From: Dermatemys mawii
Lineage: Eukaryota; Chordata; Testudines; Dermatemydidae
Reading direction: 5' to 3'
DNA length: 64,000 nucleotides
Assembly (NCBI GenBank): GCA_007922305.1
Contig: ML677335.1
Span: forward strand, 43,072,804-43,136,803
Under the pieces are notes generated by a model, which worked only from the letters and a program-made list of their open reading frames with translations, did no database searches and was not told the DNA's origin. Below are positions 1 through 12,800 of the stretch, piece after piece (positions within the stretch are counted from its first letter, which is position 1; each line of letters begins with the position of its first letter). Both the position numbers and the translations under genes were made by a program.

Positions 1-445
1 CTTATGGACTACCTGCATCGCGATAGCACCTGGCCCCTCAGTCTGGCTCAAGGCACCAGCAATGGATGCCACATACAGATTGGCAATAAAAGGGCAATCC
101 TTGCACCAAGAGCTCACAATCCCGGGGGAGAAAAATCAGCAAACCAAGGGGTAGGATGGGACAAGGTAGGAGAGAAGCCACACATCAGACCCACTGCTAA
201 GCCTCTGCTCCTGGGTGCTTTGCGCATGTCATGGCAGACGGCAACTGCAGGGATTTGAAGTAGGACAATGTAATAACTCTGGGGACTTTGACAAGGGCCA
301 CTTCTGTGTATGGGGGAAACATGGCAGACAACATGGTGGCATCTGCAAGGAAACAGGACTAATGAACATGGCAGGCTGGCATTTCTGGCAGAGCAGAAGC
401 AGGGCTGACAGCTCAGTAATACAGGAAAGGAAATCTATGGAGTGA
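1..445. other. ADAM8 intron 6, nothing recognised
   Basis: About 445 bases of unremarkable intron. Reading frames on both strands are short and show no protein family. No ADAM8 protease exon is present here; the reprolysin exons must be further left. Confidence 0.5.
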
Positions 446-3020
446 ACATAAGAATGGCCATAATGGGTCAAGACCAATGGTCCATATAGCCCAGTATCCT
501 GTCTTCCAACAGTGACCAATGCCAGATGCTTCCAAGAGAATAAACAAAACAGGGGAATTATCATGTGCCCCATTCCCTGTCTACCAGTCCTCAAAACTGG
601 CAGTTAAAGGCTTAGGGTACCCAGAGCATGGGGTTGCATACCTGACCATCTTGGCTAACAGCCATTGATGGGCCCATCATCTATAAATTTACCTAATTCT
701 TTTTTGAACCCAGTTATACTTTTGGCCTTCAAAATGTTATCTGGCGATGAGTTCCACAAGTTGACTGTGTTGTGTAAAGTTCGTTTTAAGCCTGCTGCCT
801 ATTAATAATTTCATTGCGTGACTCCGGTTTTTGTGTTATGTGAAGGGGTAAATAACACTTCCTTATTTATTTTCTCCAAATTATTCATAATTTTATAGAC
901 CTCTATCATATCCACTGTTCCCTTTAAGCTGTGTGCGTTTGCATGCACACACAGATCCTAAGCCCCATACACACATCAAAACACTGCGCACACAAAAATT
1001 TGCACAGAAGAATTTTTTGCACACATGGCCTGTCAAAAATTAGAGGAAACACTGATCCCCCATTAGTCATCTCTTTCCTAGCTGAACAACTCCAGTCTTT
1101 TTAATCTCTCCTCATGTGGACACTGTTCCATATCCCCAGTCATTTCTGTCGTCCTTTTCTGTACCTTTTCCATTTCTAATTTTTTTTTGAGGAGTGACCA
1201 AAACTGTATGCAGTATTCAAGGTGAGGGCGTACTATGGATTAATATAGTGGTATTATGATAGTTACTATTTTATGTCTACCCCTCTCCTAATGGTTCCTA
1301 ATATTGTTAGCTTTTTTGACTGTCACTCCACATTGAATTGATGTTTTCAGCTGGTAACTGCTAATTTAAACCCCATCATTTTGCATGTATAGTTAGGATT
1401 ATGTTTTCCAATGTGATTACTTTGCGTGCATCAACAATGAATTTCAGCTGCCATTTTGTTGCTCAGTCATCCAGTTTTGTGAGATCTCTTTGGAACTCTT
1501 TACAGTCTGCTTTGGATTTTACTATCTTGAGTAGTTTTGTATCACCTGCAAACTGTTTACCCCTTTTTCCACATCATTTATGAATACGTTGAATGCACTG
1601 GTCCCAGTACAAATCCCTGGGGGACTCAGTTATTTACCCCTCTCCATTCTATAAACTGACCATTTATTCCTACCCTCTATTATCTGTCTTTTAACCAGTT
1701 ACTGGTCCATGAGAGGACCTTCCCTCTTATCCCATGAGTGCTTAATTTACTTAAGAGTCTTTGTTGAGGGACCTTCTCAAAGGCTTTCTGAAAGTCTAAC
1801 TACATTATATCCACTGGACCACCTTGTCCACATGTTTGTTGATCCGCTCAAGAAAATTCTAATACATTGATGAGGCATGATTTCCCTTCACAAAAGCCAA
1901 GTTGACTCTTCCTCAACAAACTGTGTTCATCTATATGTTTGATAATTCTTCTTTCCTATAGTTTCGACCAGTTTGCCAGGTTCTCAAGCTAGGCTTACTG
2001 ACCTGTAACTATCAGGATCACTTTTGAAGTCTTTTTTAAAAAAAATTGGCATCACGTTAGCTATCATCCTGTCATTTGGTACAGAAGCTGATTTAAGTGA
2101 TCGCTTACATACCACAGTTAGTAGTTCTGCAATTTTATATCTGAGTTCCTTCAGAACTTGTGGGTGGATTCCATCTGGTTCTGGTGACTTATTACTGTTT
2201 AATTTATCAATTTATTCCATACTGTACCTCCTCTATTCATATCTCAGTCTGGGACAGTGTCTAAGGTTTGTCACCTAAGAAGAATGACTCAGGTGTGGGA
2301 ACGTCCCTCACATCCTCACTGTGAAGACTGATGCAAAGAATTCATTTAGCTTCTCTGCAATGACCTTGTCTTCTTTGGGTGCTCCTTTAGTACCCTGATC
2401 ATCCAGGGGCCCCTCTGATTGTTTGGCAGGCTTCCTGATTCTAATATACTTAATTTTTTTGCTATTAGTTTTTGAGTCTTTTGCTAGTTGCTCTTCAAAT
2501 TCTTTTTTGGCCTGCCTAATTATACTTTTACACTTGACTTGCCATATTTTATGCTCCTTTCTATTTTCTTCAGTAGGATTTGACTTTCAAAATGTTTAAA
2601 GGATGCTATTTGCTGCCAACCATATCTTTTATGCTGTTGCTTAACCATGCTGGCATTTTTTTAGTTCTCTTACTATTATTTTTATTTGGGGTACATATTT
2701 ATTTGTGCCTTTATTTTGGTGTTTTTGAAAAGTTTCCATTCAACTTGCAGGCATTTCACTCTTGTGACTGTTCCTCTTAATTTCCATTTAACTAGCTTCT
2801 TCATTTTTGTGTAGTTCCCTTCTCTGAAGTTTAAATGCAACTGTGGTGGGTTTCTTTGGTACTCCCCCTCCCTGAAAGGATGTTAAATATAATTACATTA
2901 TGGTTGCTATTACCGAGTTCAGGTATAGTCACCCCTTGAACCAGATCCTTTGCTCCATTTAGGACTAAATCAAGAATTGCCTCTCCCCTTTCGGGTTCCA
3001 GAACTAGCTGCTTTAAGAAG
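446..3020 (-). mobile_element. Long decayed CR1 LINE, antisense
   Basis: The segment reads as the reverse strand of a turtle-type CR1/L3-like LINE. The 3' end lies near 446 (accaatggtccatatagccc), the reverse-transcriptase region follows from about 1700 to 2450 (for example the complement of the 'KAFxKVP' region around 1770-1810), and more 5' sequence reaches about 3020. The frames are riddled with stops. Homologous pieces on the plus strand occur at 5200, 54775 and 61640. A MITE-like insertion splits it at 913-1054. Confidence 0.8.
913..1054. mobile_element. Small MITE-like insertion inside the CR1
   Basis: About 140 bp that breaks the CR1 homology. The left end, cactgttccctttaag, and the reverse complement of the right end, cagtgtttcctctaat, form an imperfect terminal inverted repeat. 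The interior is rich in GTGTGC/GCACACA. The transposon class is not resolved. Confidence 0.5.
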
Positions 3021-3122
3021 CAGTCATTAAAGGTAAAGGTAAAGACATGCAGTCTGTGTTTGATGTGGTGGGAAAGGGGAGGTGGCAATGAAATGAGGAT
3101 GGCCTTAGCAGCCAGGCCTGCA

Positions 3123-3230
3123 TTTGTCTAGGTCAGAGATGGCAGGAATGGAGGGGAAGACAGACTATGTGAGTTACCCAAGTCACACAGGGAGTCTGTG
3201 CTGCAGCAGGGAACTGAACCTGGATCTTCT
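3123..3230 (-). mobile_element. MIR-like SINE fragment
   Basis: Contains gagttacccaagtcacacag and then gaactgaacctggatct, the reversed core of MIR-type tRNA-SINEs (ancient CORE-SINE). Old and diverged, no target duplication visible. Confidence 0.55.
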
Positions 3231-3616
3231 GAACCCAGTGCTGGGGCCCTGACATTCCAGGGACAACTGCAGCAAACGTTCACAGCCAGACATGCAATGT
3301 GGCAGGCAGTGAAGTATCTGAAGTGTGAGAAATGCCTTAGCCTTTTTGAAAGCTCCTCAACCTGTGTCTGTGTGCTCCGCCTTTCAATCTCCCCTGGAAA
3401 TGAGGAGGAGAAGCTGGTCCTGTGCGACCAGCCAGCTCCTTGCAGGCCCCCAGCAAGTGCGTGCAGAACCTTTGCAATCAGGCACTGTGCTAGGGACCAG
3501 ATCGAAGGCCCAGCAAAGCCAATGGAAAGACTCACACTAACCTCAGTGGGCTTTGGATCAGGCCCTACATTCCTACAAATTAAACTACAACACAGAGGAA
3601 CAGGGTGATTTCCTAC

Positions 3617-3803
3617 CCAGTGATGGGGTTTCATTGCGGCAGCAACTTTCGGTTCATGGTCGTATTCCAAAGTGACATTGGCATCTCCGCAGGTCCCACG
3701 CTTCACTCTCAGGTGTTCCGCTCGGTATACCGCGTGCTCCCCCTTATCATCACCTCCCAATGGCTCAATTAAATATACCATCTGACCGGCCCGGAAAAAT
3801 CCA
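3617..3803 (-). CDS. ADAM8: ADAM8 exon 6: end of prodomain with cysteine switch
   Basis: 187 nt with acceptor CTTTGCAG and donor GTAGGAAA. It completes a Ser codon and reads 62 residues: [19 protein letters not shown], then [20 protein letters not shown], then [16 protein letters not shown] and MKPHHW, ending in phase 0. The GxFxxxxxxYLIEPL and HAVYRAEHL blocks are ADAM hallmarks. GTCGD holds the expected cysteine-switch residue that coordinates the catalytic zinc in the proenzyme. NVT is a potential glycosylation site. The next exon should begin the reprolysin domain; I do not find it between 1 and 3616. Confidence 0.93.
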
Positions 3804-6800
3804 CTGCAAAGAGATGGGGGCAACATGAATCGGTGTCCGGTATCCGATCAGAGAAAGGGTTTCACACATATTCGCAGAGGAAACACGAGGTAGAGGAGGT
3901 AATATCTTTTATTGGACTAACTTATGTTGGTGAGAGAGACAAGCTTTCGAGTTTACACAGAGATCTTCTTCAGGTCTGGGAAACTAACTCAAAGTGCCAC
4001 TGCTAAATACAAGATTTGAATAGATTGTTTAGCATAAGCAGTGACATAGACTGACCCACCGCACTTGAGCAGCTGGGTGCTGTCTGGCTGCAGTGTAGGG
4101 TGAGAGCATCACATGACAAGGAGAACACAGTCATTTTTTCATCTGGCTAGAGCCTCTCTCTCAGTCAGGGAACAGCACACTCCTCACACGTACTTGGAGG
4201 TTAACATTTCATGCATATATGTGTAATCAGGACTTGAACAGGCCACGTACAAGCCATGGCAGCCTGGCCCTTGACAGGCCACGTATATCAATCTGGGATC
4301 TTTTCTAAAGGAAAATCTAAACAGAATTCTCTGCTTTGAATTCAGGGCCAGCCTGGGCTATCAATGATCATTTCCCCATGTCAAATGTCATTTAGGGAGA
4401 AAGAAGCAAACCTGGCCCTGCCAAATTCAGCCAGGATCTGTCCCTGTAATGTGGGGAAGAGGCAGGGCAGGGCAGTCCCTAATAAATACTCAGGTCCTGT
4501 CACTGTAGCATGGGTAACTGGTAGGGAAGGACAGGACAGTTCCTACTTTGAACTTCCGTGCCATTGTTCTTTGTCCCTTAAATTCCTTTACAGAGTTACC
4601 AAATATAGAGGCTAATGATAAAACCATAGGGCCTGACCCCACAATCCTGACTTCCTGCTGCTTCCAGACACTCACCAGTGAGAGGGTGACTGCACAATGG
4701 GGCTGTCTCTTAAGAGGCTCTGGGGGCATACTTTGGAGGTGAAGTGAGTGACTTGGGATTACTTTTCCCTTAGGAAAATAAGAAGATGAGCTGCCCAGTG
4801 CTGCCAGACTGCATCCCAGAGAGCAGGGAGCTTGTGGCAATCATGTGTGGCACTTGATGATTGTTTTTCAGACTAAAACTGAAAGGAGGTCTGGTTTCAC
4901 TGCAGGGTGGAGGTTTTTTTTAATTTAAACAGGATTTTTTGATTTTGTTATTTTAAATTGTAATATGTTTTTCTTTGTAAAACCAAACCTGTTTAAAATG
5001 AAATTTAAATGTAATACAAAATATGTTAAGGCTAAACTTAGTAGAATCTCTAAATTATTTAAATTAAAAATAAATATACTAAATCCCCAAGAATCTATCA
5101 AAACTGTGCTAAAGGCTGCCTTTCTGTAAAAAGAAAGAATCAGGGGAAAAACATCTAACTTTCAAGGTCAAACACTATAAATAAGGCATGATAGGTCATG
5201 TACTGTATTAAGGGATGCATCGTAGATAGTTCTCTGAAAACATACACTCACTATGCAGCGGCAGTCAAAAAAGCAAACAGAATGTTATGAACCATTAGGA
5301 AAAGGATAGATAAGAAGATAGAAAATATCAGAATGCCTCTATATAAAGTCATGATACAATATGAATATTGTGTGCAATTCTGGTCACCCCATCTCAAACA
5401 CTAAATGTTAGAAGTGGACAGGGTACAGAGAAGGAGCTCAGTGCATTCACGCAGACCAGAGGGGTGGGTTCATAGAATCATAGAATATCAGGGTTGGAAG
5501 GGATCTCAGGAGGTCATCTAGTCCAACCCACTGCTCAAAGCAGGACCAATCCCCAACTAAGTCATCCCAGCTAGGACTTTGTCAAGCCTGACCTTAAAAA
5601 CCTCTAAGAAAGGAGATTCCACCACCTCCCTAGGTAAACCATTCCAGCGCTTCACCACCCTCCTATTAAAAAAGTTTTTGCTAATATCCAACCTAAGCCT
5701 ACCCCATTGCAACTTGAGAGCATTACTCCTTGTTCTGTCATCTGGTACCACTGAGAACAGTCTAGATCCATCCTCTTTGGAATCCCCTTTCAGGTAGTTG
5801 AAAGCAGCTATCAAATCCCCCCTCATTCTTCTCTTCTGCAGACTAAACAATCCCAGTTTCCTCAGACTCTCCTCATAAGTCATGTGCTCCAGCCCTCTCA
5901 TCATTTTTGTTGCCCTCTGCTGGACTCTTTCCAATTTTTCTACATCCTTCTTGTAATGTGGGGCCCAAAACTGGACACAATACTCCAGATGAGGTCTCAC
6001 CAATGCTGAATAGAGGGGAATGATCACATTCCATCGATCTGCTGGCAATGCCCCTTCTTATACAACCGAAAATGTCATTAGCCTTCTTGACAACAAGGGC
6101 ACACTGTTGATTCATATCCAGCTTCTCATCCACTATAACCCCTAGGTCCTTTTCTGCAGAACTGCTGCCTAGCCATTCAGTTCCTAGCCTGTAGCAGTGC
6201 ATGGGATTCTTCCGTCTTAAGTGCAGGACTCTGCACTTGTCCTGGCTGAACCTCACCAGATGTCTTTTGGCTCAATCCTCTAATTTGTCTAGGTCCCTCT
6301 GTACCCTATCCCTACCCTCTAGCACATCTACCACTCTTCCCAGTTTAGTGACTTCTGCAAACTTGCTGCGGGTGCAGTCCACATCATCCTCCAGATCATT
6401 AATGAAAATATTGAACAAAATTAGCCCCAGGACCAACCCTTGGGATGCTCCACTTGATACTGGGTGTCAACTAGACATGGAGCCATTGATCACTACCCAT
6501 TGAACCTGACAATCTAGCCAGCTTTCTATCCTCCTTATGGTCCATTCATACAGCCCATACTTCTTTAACTTGCTCAGAAGAACACTGTTGGAGACCGTAT
6601 CAAAAGCTTTGCTGAAGTCAAGGAATAACATGTCCACTGCTTTCCCCTCATCCACAGAGCCAGTTATCTCATCATAGAAGGCAATTAAGTTAGTAAGGCA
6701 TGACTTGCCCTTGGTGAATCCATGCTGACTGTTCCTGATCACTTTCCTCTCCTTTAAGTGCTTCAGAATTGATTCTTTGAGGACCTGCTCCATGATTTTT

Positions 6801-9800
6801 TTCCAGGGACTAAGGTGAGGCTGACTGATCTGTAGTTCCCCAGATCCTCCTTTTTTCCTTTTTTAAAGATGGGTACTACATTAGCCTTTTTCCAGTCATC
6901 TGGGACCTCCCCCGATCACCATGAGTTTTCAAAGATAATGGCCAATGGCTTTGCAATCACATCCGCCAACTCCTTTAGCACCCTTGGATGCAGTGCATCC
7001 GGCCCCATGGACTTGTGCTCATCTAAATAGTCCTGAACCACTTCATTCTACACAGAAGGCTGGTCACCTCCTCCCCAGAAGCTCCCCAGCCAGGGCTCGA
7101 GGCACTTGCGTCCCGTCAGTGCTAAAGTTCTCCCCTACTACCACCAGGCTACAGAGTGTGAGAGAGTCTCTTCCACTCTCTCCTTGCCTCCGAACATATA
7201 CAGTGACATAGACTGACTCACTGCACTTAAGCAGTTGGGTGCTGTCTGGCTGCAGTTTAGGGTGGGAGAGTCACACTACAGGGAGAACGTAGCCATTTTT
7301 TCACCTGACTAGAGCCCCTCTCTCAGCCACAGAATAGCACACTCCTCACGTGTCCCTGGAGGTTTCCAGTTTATCCATATACATGTAATCAGGATTTCAG
7401 TAGGCCCCGTACAGGCCATGGTAACCTGGCCGTTGGCAAGGCCATGGACAGGCTATAGCAGCCTGGCCCGTCCTAGCTCTGGGATCAGAATGTGGTAAAG
7501 GAGATAGAGACACCATAGCACTCAAGTGTAGCCACCTGCAGGGACTGAATGTGGGAAAAGCCTGAGCTGTGGCCACTTGAACTACAGGAAATGCACATTA
7601 GCATGGAGGCACTAGCAGCCTCACAACCCTGTGCCTGTCTAGTGTAAATGGTGAATTCTCTATAACTGCAGGTCACTAAACCATGATCTGAGTAACTCAG
7701 CAGAGATTGGGGTCTGTCACAGAAGTGGGTGGGTGAGGTTCTGTGGCCTGCGATGTGCAGAAGGTCAGGCCGCGCCCATCACGATGGTCCCTTCTGACCT
7801 TAAAGTCTATGAGTCTATTTCCAGCTCTGCCTGCGGAAAATTCACCCAGCCTCTCAGTTACACTCTCTGTAAAATAGGTGAAGGATAGCTGCTACCTCTG
7901 AGGTAGGTGCATGAGTTGTGAAGAACACAGAAATAACTAGAGCAGTTAAAGAAGCTGGGATATTAGAGCTCATAAGTTTGTAGCTCAGTGCACCTTCCCC
8001 CAGGCTACAGAGCAGGGTGTGTGCAGCAAGAAGGGCCTCTCTTCTTCTGCCCTGCCTCAAGGGGGACACTTTACCATTTATGCATAACAGGGGAGAGGGA
8101 CTGAAACCAAAGGATGGAATCCAAACCTCTGTGAATGTGCTGGTGTGGGAGGCTCCCGTCTGACTCACAGCAGTGTCTAAGGCTCTGATTCCACAGAGAA
8201 TCTTCAAACAGCAGAGCCTGTTTCCTAGATACAGTTCAGATGGAGCCCACCATGTGGCAGACCCACGAGAATGGCTGATCTTATGAGGTTTCCCAATTTG
8301 GGTCATGATCTCATGAGAACAGCTCATTGAACTGCAGCCCCATCCATATCCAAACCCAAACCTGAGCCAGGTTTATCTCAACCCCGACCCTGCACCTTTG
8401 TCTGATATTATTCCAGATCCAGAGCCAAAGCTCATCTCCATGGGCCATCACAGGTTCAACTATATATAAATGCAAGAAGCATGACTAAGAGTCATCCAGG
8501 GCCCCCATGGGAGGAGAGGACAATAGAAAGGTAGGGAAAGGGCAACGCCAGGGCATTGTTCATTACTCTTCACCACAGGGGAAATGCCCCTTCTGGGATG
8601 CTGGTCACAGGAAATCAGAGCATGTTCTTGTCAGAGATCAAAGTCTGTAACCGGGGAGTTATGGGGCAATTGGAGAGATTTGAGTGCAGCAAATCACCGG
8701 GTCTGGACAGCATCATCCAAAGACTCTGGAGGAAGGAAAGTTTGAGGCTCAGTATATCGCAAAGACAGACCTATCCCCTGGAGATGGAGCAGGACACACA
8801 TTACTATCTGTCAGCCCCAGCCTCATCTCAGTACCAGGCCAGCTGAGAAGAAGATCTGATTAAGGACAAAGCAGGATAACTGGAATTTCATCGGGTCTAA
8901 TTAGGGAAAACAGATCTTCTCCGCCCTATGAGAATTACCTGCTGAAAAGCTATTCACTGGTCAGCTGCAATCTTAAAAGATGTCATATAAGATGCTTCAC
9001 ATGATCCTGTTAACATAATACCTAACTAACTTTGTTACCCGCATGGAGGAGAGGGGGAAGGGGCTAATAGCAGGAAGTCTCCAGGGTTGTTATGTGATAA
9101 TGAAGGGCACTGAAAGCGGTTCCTCCTTTGCCCTTGATGAAAGGGCAGCACACATAAAGCTAATGAGCAAAACAACTACTGCAAACCACAAAGTGTGAGA
9201 GACCCATTGCTTCGGGGCCAGAGAGGCCAATGGTACATTCAGTGGAGTCTAAAAGAGCTGAGTAATTCCTTGACCACTCACATGATTTGTTCTCAGAGAA
9301 GCTAAAACAATGATAAGGAGAATCATGTTTTCAGGTGGAAGCTAAATCACTGCACAGGACAGGAGTAAATTCCTGCTGGGCTGTGCTCATGACCACCATG
9401 GCACAGTCAGAAAGGGGAATGATGAACCAGAACCTCTGGAGCTTCCACATTGACCTGAAATGGTGGCAGAAAACTGGACTAGATCACCACCACAACTGGT
9501 TCGATCCAGAATGGAAGGAAAGTGAAAGACCTTACTAGATGCGCGAGGGGTCCAATCAGATAGGGCTGTGAGGTGGACCACCTGGTGGTATATACCAGTA
9601 GACTGATAAGATGGAGCAAGTCCTATATTCTTCACTAAGATTAAAATTAAACAAACATGAAACTACACAGACTATTAGCAAAATATAGCCTGGGGTAAAG
9701 CTGCTGATCCAATATTAGAAACAATTAATTATCACAGAAACTGATCTAAGGGGACACAATCATTACAGTTCTGTTACTTTCTGGAGATTCTTAATTTCCT

Positions 9801-12800
9801 GCGTGGGGAAGTTCTTCCTGGGTTCAGTCTGCTAAGGACGATAAGAGTGGGGTTGTGAGCTGACTTAGTCATAACATTATCACTTTAATTCTGGTCTCCA
9901 GGCACTCAGATGGCAGCAGCACATGCACCTGGGAAGGAAGCCGCTGTCACTAACAACGATTTAGCTCCTGAATGACTAATTCGGTGAGCAACAATCGCTT
10001 CCTGTTTTAGTTTATTCACAATTTCCTCTAAGAATATATTGGATTTCCCCTCCCTCTGCGAAGGACTTATTTTACTTGTTCTCTCTGAGCTCACACTGAA
10101 AAACCATGAGAGACATTTCAAAGCCACTTGGCGTGTGTTTGTTCTGCGTACCTTTTAATATCAGATGCCAAAGACGGCCTTTATGGCTTATCAGCCCAGA
10201 CATAAACAGTAGATTTTGCACTGCTAGGATTAGGGTCTCATTAGAGTTGTTCTGAGAAAGACGGACAGAGATAATTGATGCTGCTAACAGACAATCTGGG
10301 CTTTTCACATCAAAGAGCCATTTAGCAAAGACTACAAAGCAGGTTTGACAGCTACGAGTTAAAGGGAACTTTCCTTCCCAGCAACAGCAGAGAAACTAAT
10401 CTGCAGCTCTATCGTTTAAGGAAAGTCTATTTAAGACCCAATGTACAGCATGACTGGCACTATCACCAATTCTTACGCACTGATATTAGCTATATTGGGA
10501 GAAAAATGTCTTCACTGTAGTCAATGGGTCAAACGCAGAGGCAGTGTGTAAGGATATGTAAGCTAGCTTTGCCTAGAATCTAACTCTCTTAAACACTTAT
10601 CCATGCATAAGAGATCCTAAATTACTGTAATTTACACACCAAGGAGCAGCAGGAAGGTGTATGGAGAGTTTATGTTCCATAAGAGGGGGTGATTGCTGTT
10701 GCTTTTTCTGCTATGCTCCTCCCTTCTGGGAAAGTCATAGCCATACTGTGAACTGATGTATAAGGAGGGCAGAAGTGGGGGCGAGCTGAGGCAGGGAGAC
10801 TAAAGGTATGTCTGTACAGTCCATGGCCACATGCCTCCTAAGCCCAAGTCAACACACTTGGGCTAGTGAGGCTTATGCTAGTGCTCTAAAAATAGCTGCA
10901 TAGACAGAGCTTTGAAGTTACAGCTCAGGCTGGAGCTCGGGTACTGAAGTCTGCCCCCTCTCCCTAGGCTTCAGAGCCTGAAAGTGCTGTCTCAAAGCAT
11001 AGTTAAAGCACAGTTATTTTTAGAGTGCTAATATGAGCCAAGCTACTCCTAGTATGTTGACTGGGGTTAGGAGGCTCATTTCTGTGTCTATGCAGACACA
11101 TGCTATGGGGCTCTTGGTAGGTGGGGCATGCAAGCTGAGGTGCTGAGGAGAACCTAAATTACACTGGTTTATACTTTGGCCCATTATCTTTTCTTGTATA
11201 ATTGTCCTTTCCCACCATAAAGGGAAATAATCTCAAACTCCCAAGAAAATGACGGGTGGGAGCAGAAGCTGAAAGCTGAGACATGTGCAGAAGCAGATTA
11301 TCTGTGGGAGCAAACCATCTGGGAAGAGTTTGAAATGTCAGAGAGCTAGAGCACAGAGAATGTACAGTCTATGGAGAAACCAGGAACTTGCTACTTTTCT
11401 ACTTCCAGCTGGACTGCCCAGCACTCCACCCAGGATACTAGTTTCCAACACATAGGGCAATCCAACTTTTTGCTGCTCTGGAGGGGCAAGCCTGCAGCCC
11501 CTTTATACATACATATAGTAGCATCTTACTGCACAGGTCGTGCCATTCTCTACTCATGGGGAAATATACTAGTCATTAGAGTAAAGAGGACCACAATCCA
11601 CCCCGCTGAAAGAAACACCCACTTCAGTTTGGAATGGGGCTTGTTTTCCATGGGGGTTAGCAGACACCTAATCCCAAGCACCAAAGCACATCCCCGAAGG
11701 CAGGGCTCATTGGATGATTTATTTCTGAGGTGATTCGATGGGCAGTCTTGGGCCCAAACTCTCTCTCCGGGAAGTCATTTGACAATTTTGCCATTGACAT
11801 AAACAGCAGAAGGCTGGGCCCCTTGTGAATCATGCCAAGAGCCTGGGATGTTGTGTCTGGTCACGTGGGACTGGGAGCTGTCCTGCTTGAGCACCAAGGC
11901 TGGGCAGAACCTCCTGTTCTCCACTCTCCAAAGCAGAGCAAAGACTGACATGGGTGCAAAAGGGGAAATGCAAGCCTGCCTTCCCCTCACTCTGTAACAT
12001 CATTCATACTGCCTAAGGAGCCAGAGGTGCCTGATCTCTGGGATGGCAATAGAGAGGGGTAGGCAGAGCTGTGCAGGGGCAACTCCCATCCCCTTCAGGG
12101 GCACTGGGACCCCCGCAGCACCCCCCAATGGCTCGGGATAGGGATGGGAAATAAAATTCCTGGGAGTGAAACTTTCTCATTTTCTTACAGGCATTCTACT
12201 GGGGGACTTAAGGGTAGCAATGTCGTACTGATATTTTAAAGGGCTCTAAAGTTGATTTAGTGAAATACTGAGCATCTGTAGCTGATCAACTGGCGGAAAC
12301 AATAATTAAAAATAGAATAAGAAAACACCTACAAGATCAGGAGTGCATTTAAGCACCAGGGTTTCTGCAAAGGGCAACTGTCTCTCACTACTCTCTGAGA
12401 ATTCCTCAAACATGTCAACAAAGCAGTGGATAATGGAAAACTAGTTAACATAATTTATTGGGAATTTCAAAGGGCCTTTGACAAAGTCCCTCACAAAGGG
12501 CTACTAAAGAAGCTATGTTGCTATGAGGTCAGAGGCAAAATATTATTACAGCAGAACCCCGCAATACCGCGCCTCACGATAGCGCAAATTTGCTTATAAC
12601 GCGGGGTGTGTGTGGCTCCCGATGGTGGCAGCAGGCGCAGCTTTGATGCGGCGGAACCCCGCAATACCGCAACCCTGTGTTTACCGCGGTCGATTTTTTT
12701 GGACCCCGATCACGGTATTGCGGGGTTCACTTGCATCTGTTTTTGGCCTGAGCAGCTAGCCAAAAATTTGGGTCTTGTAGGTTGTTCAAGTTGGGAAGAG

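Noticed and set aside
1..3616. Search for ADAM8 exon 7 (start of the metalloprotease domain)
   Set aside because: No minus-strand segment with the expected YVELYVVVDN-type sequence was seen; the exon should be outside the window.
3128..3826. 232-codon minus-strand frame
   Set aside because: It contains ADAM8 exon 6, but the rest runs through splice sites into intron and a MIR fragment. The true exon is 3617-3803.
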